Shown here one piece after another: positions 58,678 to 64,000 of a DNA stretch of 64,000 nucleotides (within the stretch, counting starts at the first letter, position 1; each line of letters begins with the position of its first letter). The DNA lies in the NCBI GenBank assembly GCA_963792485.1, contig CAWBWL010000006.1, positions 62,001 to 126,000 of the forward strand. Direction: 5' to 3'. The notes beneath the pieces were generated by a model that was given only the letters and a program-made list of their open reading frames with translations, was not told where the DNA came from and ran no database searches. This DNA is from JANOYJ01 sp963792485. Lineage in GTDB: Bacteria; Pseudomonadota; Alphaproteobacteria; Rhizobiales; Rhizobiaceae. A program made the position numbers and the translations under genes.

Positions 58678-58956
58678 TCAGTGATAATCTTCATAGTCAA
58701 CCGCAAGGGCGTCTCCCGAATCAAAGCCAAATGTCACACACCAGTTTCCATTCACATGAACCGACCACCGGTTAGGCCTCTCCCCAGTCAGCTTATGAAA
58801 GTCAAAGCCGGGAGAATTCATGTCCTCAGGAGCAATCGCCAGATCCAGCGCCGTCAGCAACTGTTCAATCTTCAGAAGATGCTGAGGGTTCAAACCCCGA
58901 GGATCACTGTTCTCCCAAAACCGTTTCAACGCCTTATTTCGATAAGAAACAATCAT
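58678..58956 (-). CDS. higB: HigB family toxin (RelE/ParE-like)
   Basis: A 92-residue RelE-fold endoribonuclease toxin. MIVSYRNKALKRFWENSDPR at the start, GFDFHKLTGERPNRWSVHVN and the C-terminal VTFGFDSGDALAVDYEDYH are close to the HigB/killer-protein family. ATG 58956 is used; the open frame continues upstream through the operator region without family features. HigB toxins cleave ribosome-bound mRNA. The higA gene follows directly. Confidence 0.9.
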   Translation of the reverse strand: MIVSYRNKALKRFWENSDPRGLNPQHLLKIEQLLTALDLAIAPEDMNSPGFDFHKLTGERPNRWSVHVNGNWCVTFGFDSGDALAVDYEDYH

Positions 58957-59029
58957 CGATCTTGCCCCGCCAATGCTGCAACCTAAACGGCAAACATTTG
59001 CGTTGGCAAGTTGATCAACTCTGCAAATA

Positions 59030-59046
59030 GTAAAGTAGCACTTTAC
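59030..59046. promoter_or_regulatory. Operator-like palindrome upstream of higBA
   Basis: GTAAAGT and ACTTTAC flank a 3-bp centre, a perfect 7-bp inverted repeat 74 bp upstream of the higB start. ACTTTAC recurs 25 bp further upstream at 59065-59071. On the minus strand TTGACT just before the palindrome and TATTTG just after it, 17 bp apart, would put the palindrome in the spacer of a promoter, a usual layout for HigA autorepression. Confidence 0.65.
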
Positions 59047-59175
59047 AGTCAATTGTCAAATGTTACTTTACAAGCAAAATCATCGAACAATCCGTCACCA
59101 TCGTTCACCTCTGTGCAATCGCGCCGCATCGCGCCTAAATATGGCCCAGCTCACCAACGCAAAGGACTCCTCCCC

Positions 59176-60096
59176 ATGTCCATCCGCCCCGTCAAACATA
59201 TCTCCGGCACCTCGCCCCATGTCGAGGGCGCGGGGGTCAATCTGCAGCGCGTTTTCGGCTTTGGCGATCCTTCGCTCACCGATCCGTTCCTGATGATGGA
59301 TGATTTCCGCAATGATGATCCGCGTGATTATCTCAAGGGCTTTCCCTGGCATCCGCACCGCGGCATCGAGACGATCACCTATGTGCTGGCCGGCTCGGTC
59401 GAGCATGGCGATTCGCTCGGCAACCGGGGCACGCTCGGCGCGGGTGATGTGCAGTGGATGACGGCAGGGTCCGGCATCATGCATCAGGAAATGCCGAAGG
59501 GTGATTTTGCCGGGCGCATGCACGGGTTTCAGCTCTGGGCCAATCTGCCCTCCAACCTGAAAATGACCACACCGCGCTATCAGGATGTGAACTCGACCGA
59601 GATTCCGGAAATTGTCGAGGATGACGGCACGCGGGTGCGTGTTGTTGTCGGCTCGTTCCGTGATCACAAGGGACCGGTGGACGGCATAGCGGCCGATCCG
59701 CAATATCTCGACATCTGGGTTCCGCCCGGCAAGCGCAAGGTGTTTCCGGTGGACACCTACCGGTCAGCTTTCGCGTATATCTTCGAGGGCTCGGCAACGT
59801 TCCGCGATGCGTCCAAGCCATTCGGCGTCCTTGTCGAAAAGGAAGTCGATGGTGAAGAAATTCACCTGCGCGACATGTCGGGCAACCGCACACTCGTCGT
59901 GTTCGACACGGGCGACGAGGTCGTGGTTCAGGCGGGTGAAAAAGGCGTGCGCTTTCTGCTTGTCTCCGGCGCGCCGATCAAAGAACCGGTCGCCTGGCAC
60001 GGGCCGATTGTCATGAACACCCGCGAAGAGCTCGTCACCGCCGTCAACGAGCTGCGCGCCGGCACCTTCATCAAGGAAGGTGTGCGGATGGTCTGA
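59176..60096 (+). CDS. Pirin family protein
   Basis: A 306-residue bicupin of the pirin family. The N-terminal cupin carries FPWHPHRGIETITYVLAGSV and GSGIMHQEMPKGDFAGRMHG, with the metal-binding His and Glu residues. The C-terminal cupin follows from about residue 200. Some pirins are quercetinases or redox sensors; the function here is not evident. ATG 59176 gives the expected start MSIRPVKHISG; the frame is open through the higBA promoter, but that part is not coding. Its 3' end overlaps the convergent ribbon-helix-helix gene by 26 bp. Confidence 0.9.
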   Translation: MSIRPVKHISGTSPHVEGAGVNLQRVFGFGDPSLTDPFLMMDDFRNDDPRDYLKGFPWHPHRGIETITYVLAGSVEHGDSLGNRGTLGAGDVQWMTAGSGIMHQEMPKGDFAGRMHGFQLWANLPSNLKMTTPRYQDVNSTEIPEIVEDDGTRVRVVVGSFRDHKGPVDGIAADPQYLDIWVPPGKRKVFPVDTYRSAFAYIFEGSATFRDASKPFGVLVEKEVDGEEIHLRDMSGNRTLVVFDTGDEVVVQAGEKGVRFLLVSGAPIKEPVAWHGPIVMNTREELVTAVNELRAGTFIKEGVRMV

Positions 60097-60406
60097 TTGC
60101 ACCTGATCCGTTTGCGGCCACAAAATATATTTCCTGAGCCGCCGGCCTGTGTCCGCTCAAATAGAGGGCGCAGGTCGAGCGCAGCATAGATGCGAAATTG
60201 TGGATTTCACCGTTGATTTCAATTGCCTCGGAATAGAGGGTTGAGATGAATTTCGGCGTTGTCATATGCTGTGACTGCGCAATCTCGTCCAGTAGTTCCC
60301 AGAAAACGGCTTCGAGCTGGATGCTGGTGGAATGTCCGCCAATGCGGATGGACCGGTTTATGCTCTTATAGCCTCCGGGGTTTTGCCCCGCATAGACTTT
60401 ACACAT
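60071..60406 (-). CDS. Ribbon-helix-helix domain protein
   Basis: A 111-residue protein with a ribbon-helix-helix fold of the RHH_4 type: SINRSIRIGGHSTSIQLEAV followed by FWELLDEIAQSQHMTTPKFI. These domains bind DNA as dimers or act as small regulators. ATG 60406 has AGGGAG upstream at good spacing. The last 26 bp overlap the end of the pirin gene on the other strand. Targets are unknown; the similar alphaproteobacterial family is widespread and usually chromosomal. Confidence 0.78.
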   Translation of the reverse strand: MCKVYAGQNPGGYKSINRSIRIGGHSTSIQLEAVFWELLDEIAQSQHMTTPKFISTLYSEAIEINGEIHNFASMLRSTCALYLSGHRPAAQEIYFVAANGSGAIRPSAHLP

Positions 60407-60638
60407 TTGCTGCTCCCTGTGTGGCTGCGCTCCCAACGCAGCCTGCATGCCTTTCCCCCGATTGACCCGCGCCATCATACTTGCCGCACTTTATGGCGAG
60501 CGCAAGGGCGACTTTGGTTCATGGCCGGCTGCACGGAAGAAAATCTCGCCCGTGGTAGCCGATTGCCACCTGCTTTGAGGCGCAGCGTTGCACAATTCCT
60601 ATGAAATTTTGCCTGATCAGCGCAAGAAAGAGCAATTC

Positions 60639-61034
60639 ATGGCCAAAGCCATCCATTCCATGATCCGTGTGCTGGAGGAGGCGCGCTCCGTTGGCTTCTA
60701 CCAGAATGCCTTCAGCCTGAAGGTTGCCGAGCGCATTGATTTTGACACATTCACGTTGATCTATCTTTCGAACGCCGAAAACGATTTCGAGCTGGAGCTC
60801 ACGGTCAACAAGGGCCGCGAAGAGGCATATGACCTCGGCAATGGCTACGGCCATATCGCGTTCTGCGTCGACAATCTTGAAGCCGAGCATGCGCGCCTGG
60901 AAGGCCTGGGTTACGCCCCCCGCAAGCTGGTCGACTTCAACAATAACGGAAAGCTCCTGGCGCGGTTTTTCTTTGTGGCTGACCCTGACGGCTATCAGAT
61001 CGAGGTTCTGCAGCGCTACGGCCGGTATCGCTGA
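60639..61034 (+). CDS. Lactoylglutathione lyase-like (GloA/VOC) protein
   Basis: A 131-residue glyoxalase-I-like protein. IHSMIRVLEEARSVGFYQNA, FELELTVNKG, GYGHIAFCVDN and DGYQIEVLQRYGRYR supply the expected metal-ligand His, Glu, His and Glu. Glyoxalase I turns the methylglyoxal-glutathione adduct into lactoylglutathione. ATG 60639 has AAAGAG upstream. It precedes the GMC dehydrogenase genes by 30 bp, so it may be co-transcribed and help detoxify carbonyl products. Confidence 0.82.
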   Translation: MAKAIHSMIRVLEEARSVGFYQNAFSLKVAERIDFDTFTLIYLSNAENDFELELTVNKGREEAYDLGNGYGHIAFCVDNLEAEHARLEGLGYAPRKLVDFNNNGKLLARFFFVADPDGYQIEVLQRYGRYR

Positions 61035-61063
61035 CACATATGGGGCAATGAGGAGGAGACAAG

Positions 61064-61603
61064 ATGGTCACGGTTTACAAGAAGGAAGAAGGCCTGTCGC
61101 GGCGCGAACTTTTAAAGCGCGGCGGCGTCCTGGGCGCAACGGCTATTCTGGTCGTCTCGGGCTCGGCTGTTCTCAGCCCGCCCAACGCCTGGGGCATGGA
61201 GGTCAAGGCGTTGAAGCCCGAAACCATGGCGACGCTCATTCAGATGGCGCGCGACGTTTATCCGCACGACCATGTGCCGGACAAATTCTACGCGCTCGCC
61301 ATGAAGGGCTATGACGACAAGGCGGCGACGGATGAAGCCGCCAAGAAAATGGTTGAGGACGGCATTGCCGATCTTGACGCCAAGGCGGGCGCTGGCGGCT
61401 ATCGCGGCCTCGGCTGGGAGGAGCAGCGCGTTGCGGTGCTCAAGCAGATTGAGACGACGCCGTTCTTTCAGGCGGTGCGCGGCGGCCTGGTGACGGGTCT
61501 TTATAACCAGAAGGATGTGTGGCCGCTGTTTGGCTATGAGGGCGAGTCCTATTCCAAGGGCGGCTATATCGAGCGCGGTTTTGCCGACATTGAATGGCTG
61601 TGA
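61064..61603 (+). CDS. Gluconate 2-dehydrogenase subunit 3-like Tat protein
   Basis: A 179-residue exported small subunit. SRRELLKRGGVLGATAILVV is a twin-arginine signal; the rest (PETMATLIQMARDVYPHDHV, GYIERGFADIEWL) matches the gluconate 2-dehydrogenase subunit 3 family. These subunits partner GMC flavoproteins and help carry them across the membrane. The flavoprotein gene starts 45 bp downstream. ATG 61064 is preceded by GAGGAGA. Confidence 0.83.
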   Translation: MVTVYKKEEGLSRRELLKRGGVLGATAILVVSGSAVLSPPNAWGMEVKALKPETMATLIQMARDVYPHDHVPDKFYALAMKGYDDKAATDEAAKKMVEDGIADLDAKAGAGGYRGLGWEEQRVAVLKQIETTPFFQAVRGGLVTGLYNQKDVWPLFGYEGESYSKGGYIERGFADIEWL

Positions 61604-61647
61604 CCGCTTGAACCATTTGAACTGAAATCAATTTCCGGGAGGAAACC

Positions 61648-63219
61648 ATGGCTGCGCCATATGATCTCAACGACGGCTCGGTGGTCGTCATTATCGGTTC
61701 GGGAGCGGGCGGCGGCACGCTCGGCAATGAGCTTGCGCAAAAGGGTGTCGATGTCGTCATTCTGGAAGCGGGCAAGCGCATCGAATATGAGGAGTTCGTC
61801 AACGACGAATGGGACAGTTTCGGTCAGCTCGCCTGGCTCGACAACCGCACCACATCCGGTGACTGGCGGGTGGCGAAAAATTTCCCGAACCTGCCGTCCT
61901 GGATCGTCAAGGCGGTGGGCGGCACGACCACCCATTGGGCCGGCGCGTCGCTGCGCATTCAGGAGCATGAATTCAAAGCTTTGACCAATTATGGCAAGGT
62001 CGAAGGGGCGAACCTTCTCGACTGGCCGATCACGCTCGCCGACCTTGAGCCCTATTACGCCAAGGCTGAGGACAAGATGGGCGTGACGCGCACCAACAAC
62101 ATCCCCGGCCTTCCCGGCAACAGCAACTACAAGATCCTTGAAAAAGGCGCGAAGGCACTGGGCTATAAAGAAGTCCATACCGGCAATATGGCGATCAACT
62201 CGCAGGACCGGGACGACCGCATGTCTTGCCAGCAGACTGGCTTCTGTTTCCAGGGCTGCAAATGGGGCGCCAAATGGTCGACGCTCTATACGGAAATCCC
62301 GAAAGGCGAGGCGACCGGCAAGCTGGAAGTGCGCCCGCAGGCCCACGTCGTCAAGATTGAGCATGACGACAGCGGCAAGGTGACGGGCGTCACCTATGCG
62401 GACAAGGACGGCAAGCTGAACACGCAGAAGGCGCGCATTGTCTGCGTGGCGGGCAATTCGATTGAAAGCCCGCGCCTGCTGCTCAACTCGGCCTCGTCCA
62501 AGTTCCCGGACGGACTTGCCAATTCCTCCGGCATGGTCGGCAAAAACTACATGCGTCACACGACCGGTTCGGTCTATGCGACGTTTGACAAGAAAGTGCA
62601 TTTCTACCGCGGCACGACCATGGCCGGCATCATCCAGGATGAGGCCCGCCACGATCCGTCGCGCGGCTTTGTCGGCGGTTACGAATTGGAGACGCTGGCG
62701 CTCGGCCTGCCCTTCATGGCGGCGTTCCTTGATCCGGGCCAGTGGGGCCGCTCGTTCACGGCGGCGCTCGACGCCTATGACAGCATGGCCGGCATGTGGA
62801 TTGTCGGCGAAGACATGCCACAGGAGAAGAACGCCGTCACGCTGCACAAGGAGCTGAAGGACGCCTATGGCATGCCGATCCCGGATGTGCATTTCGATGA
62901 CCATCCGAACGACATCGCCATGCGCAATCATGCCTACAAGCAGGGCATGGCGATCTACGACGCCGTCGGCGCCACCCGCTCGTTCCCGACCCCGCCCTAT
63001 CCGTCAACACATAATCTGGGCACCAACCGGATGAGCGCCGAGGCCAAGGACGGCGTCTGCAACAAGAATGGCCAGACGCATGACATCAAGAACCTGTTCA
63101 TCTCGGATGGCAGCCAGTTCACCACGGGCGCGGCAGAGAATCCGACGCTCACCATCGTGACGCTGGCGATACGGCAGGCGGATTTCATCGCCGCAGAGAT
63201 GGCGAGTGGAACGATCTGA
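61648..63219 (+). CDS. GMC family FAD-dependent dehydrogenase
   Basis: A 523-residue glucose-methanol-choline oxidoreductase of the gluconate/fructose/sorbitol dehydrogenase group. VIIGSGAGGGTLGNELAQKG, shown in part, is the FAD-binding motif; KAVGGTTTHWAGASLRI and the C-terminal STHNLGTNRMSAEAKDGVCN, with the conserved His, follow. The protein has no signal of its own, so export with the Tat-bearing small subunit by hitchhiking is expected. A cytochrome c subunit is not encoded next to it. The sugar or polyol substrate is unknown. Confidence 0.88.
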   Translation: MAAPYDLNDGSVVVIIGSGAGGGTLGNELAQKGVDVVILEAGKRIEYEEFVNDEWDSFGQLAWLDNRTTSGDWRVAKNFPNLPSWIVKAVGGTTTHWAGASLRIQEHEFKALTNYGKVEGANLLDWPITLADLEPYYAKAEDKMGVTRTNNIPGLPGNSNYKILEKGAKALGYKEVHTGNMAINSQDRDDRMSCQQTGFCFQGCKWGAKWSTLYTEIPKGEATGKLEVRPQAHVVKIEHDDSGKVTGVTYADKDGKLNTQKARIVCVAGNSIESPRLLLNSASSKFPDGLANSSGMVGKNYMRHTTGSVYATFDKKVHFYRGTTMAGIIQDEARHDPSRGFVGGYELETLALGLPFMAAFLDPGQWGRSFTAALDAYDSMAGMWIVGEDMPQEKNAVTLHKELKDAYGMPIPDVHFDDHPNDIAMRNHAYKQGMAIYDAVGATRSFPTPPYPSTHNLGTNRMSAEAKDGVCNKNGQTHDIKNLFISDGSQFTTGAAENPTLTIVTLAIRQADFIAAEMASGTI

Positions 63220-63232
63220 ACTTGCAGACCAT

Positions 63233-63258
63233 GACGGCAGGCCCGACCGCCTGCCGTC
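63233..63258 (+). terminator. Perfect 10-bp hairpin after the GMC gene
   Basis: GACGGCAGGC and GCCTGCCGTC form a perfect 10-bp stem around a 6-base loop, 13 bp after the GMC stop. It lacks a T tract, so it may act as a Rho-independent terminator only weakly or stabilise the transcript. It faces the convergent lipid kinase gene. Confidence 0.55.
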
Positions 63259-63302
63259 TGCCGCAAGGGATATCTGCAGTGCGGCCTGTCGCCGGTTGGC
63301 GC

Positions 63303-64000
63303 CTACGGGGCAACCCTTGCGGGCGTGAGGCCAGGGGCCGGGGCTTCTCCGGCCTTGGCAGTCGGCGCAAACACGGTCACGGCTTTTGGATGAATCTCAA
63401 AGTGCGCGGGCGTGTGCGTTTTCAATTCACCATCCAGATTGATCGGCTGCGGGCGGCGCGTTTTGACTTCGAACCCGGTGCAGCGCGCCGTGCGCACTGC
63501 TTCCCAAAGCCCGTGCTCGCCGAGCCGGAATTTGCGCAAGAGCAGCGCCAATTTCCAGACCTCATCAATCTCGAGCGAATAGAGATCAAGGTGCCCGTCA
63601 TTGATCAGGGCTGAACTCTCGACCGTCATGCCGCCGCCATAGAAGCGGCCATTGCCAATGCCGATCTGCAGGGTCTTGACCTTGGTCACCTCGCCCTTGT
63701 TGATGATTTCGGCGGTAAAGGGCCGCGCCTCCTTCAAGACTTTAAAGGCGGCGATGGCATAGCTCAGGCGGCCAAAACGTTTCTTGCCCTGTTTGGTGAG
63801 TTTGCCCGCAAGGTCCGCCGCCAAACCAATGCTCGCGACATTGAAAAAGTAGTGGCCGTTCACCGAGCCGAGGTCAATGCGCCGCGTATGACCGCTGGCG
63901 ATGATTTCGGCGGCTTTGCGCGGGTCCTCCGGAATGGCGAGCGTGCGGGCAAGGTCATTGGCGGTGCCTGACGGTAAGACGCCGAGCGGCAGTCCGGTTT
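63303..64000 (-). CDS. Diacylglycerol/lipid kinase family protein (partial)
   Basis: The frame runs off the right edge; about 232 residues of the C-terminal part are present. GLPLGVLPSGTANDLARTL at the edge is the nucleotide-binding GGDGT-related region of DAGK_cat proteins, followed by FNVASIGLAADLAGKLTK and GIGNGRFYGGGMTVESSALI. YegS-like enzymes phosphorylate diacylglycerol or related lipids at the membrane. The N-terminus and start are outside the window. It converges on the GMC gene. Confidence 0.82.
   Translation of the reverse strand, partial: TGLPLGVLPSGTANDLARTLAIPEDPRKAAEIIASGHTRRIDLGSVNGHYFFNVASIGLAADLAGKLTKQGKKRFGRLSYAIAAFKVLKEARPFTAEIINKGEVTKVKTLQIGIGNGRFYGGGMTVESSALINDGHLDLYSLEIDEVWKLALLLRKFRLGEHGLWEAVRTARCTGFEVKTRRPQPINLDGELKTHTPAHFEIHPKAVTVFAPTAKAGEAPAPGLTPARVAP

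Noticed and set aside
61564..62931. A 455-codon open frame antisense to the GMC gene
   Set aside because: The GMC gene is intact with FAD and His motifs; the antisense product has no recognisable feature.

Overview
This 64 kb window is GC-rich chromosomal DNA from an alphaproteobacterium, most likely of the order Hyphomicrobiales (Rhizobiales). That placement is an inference from a RegB/RegA redox pair, a DUF1402 gene, an arsC-aquaporin pair of the rhizobial type, the rsmI-yraN and comM/gshB neighbourhoods, and general gene style. No rRNA, tRNA or CRISPR array was seen.

Layout. 0-5.5 kb: the end of glycerol kinase, then a peptide/nickel-type ABC importer (binding protein, two permeases, fused ATPase). 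5.5-17.1 kb: housekeeping genes (a SAM methyltransferase, yraN, rsmI, hemW, rdgB, rph, hrcA, a class A penicillin-binding protein, comM) plus a Tat-exported agmatine-deiminase-like enzyme. 17.3-21.8 kb: gshB with a small putative metalloprotease, a galactonate-type cluster (dgoK-dgoA-SMP-30 lactonase) and an RlpA-like protein. 21.9-25.3 kb: a RoxA-like di-haem cytochrome with a LuxR regulator. 25.3-32.5 kb: an inositol-type catabolic cluster (class II aldolase, iolB, iolC; divergently two Gfo/Idh dehydrogenases, a homocysteine-methyltransferase-like protein and a LacI regulator). 33.4-37.3 kb: a visibly AT-richer accessory island with a truncated orphan HicB and a two-gene AAA ATPase/subtilase pair of the IetAS antiphage type. 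37.3-45.7 kb: gyrB, a cytochrome P450, a 'mobile mystery' regulator/Fic pair, arsC-aquaporin with an ArsR protein, and SoxR with a divergent glyoxalase-fold gene. 45.7-55.2 kb: a duplicated HD-GYP protein, a YnjBCD-type ABC transporter, hrpB and regBA. 55.2-64 kb: DUF1402, hslU without hslV, a zeta-like kinase, higBA, pirin, a ribbon-helix-helix protein, a GloA-like protein, a two-gene GMC dehydrogenase and the start of a lipid kinase.

A striking property is that 14 genes, including essential gyrB and gshB, are broken by single-base frame changes. Of 24 breaks I could place, 22 need one base removed and only two need one base added. They lie mostly outside homopolymers. Insertion-type sequencing error is the simplest explanation, so I describe these genes as whole genes with frame breaks rather than as decayed pseudogenes.

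The most interesting accessory features are the IetAS-type pair, the Fic module with two operator-like palindromes, a SoxR box with a 19-bp-spaced promoter facing a glyoxalase-fold gene, the inositol-type cluster that carries a methyltransferase, and toxin-antitoxin-like genes directly upstream of an hslU that has lost its usual hslV neighbour.
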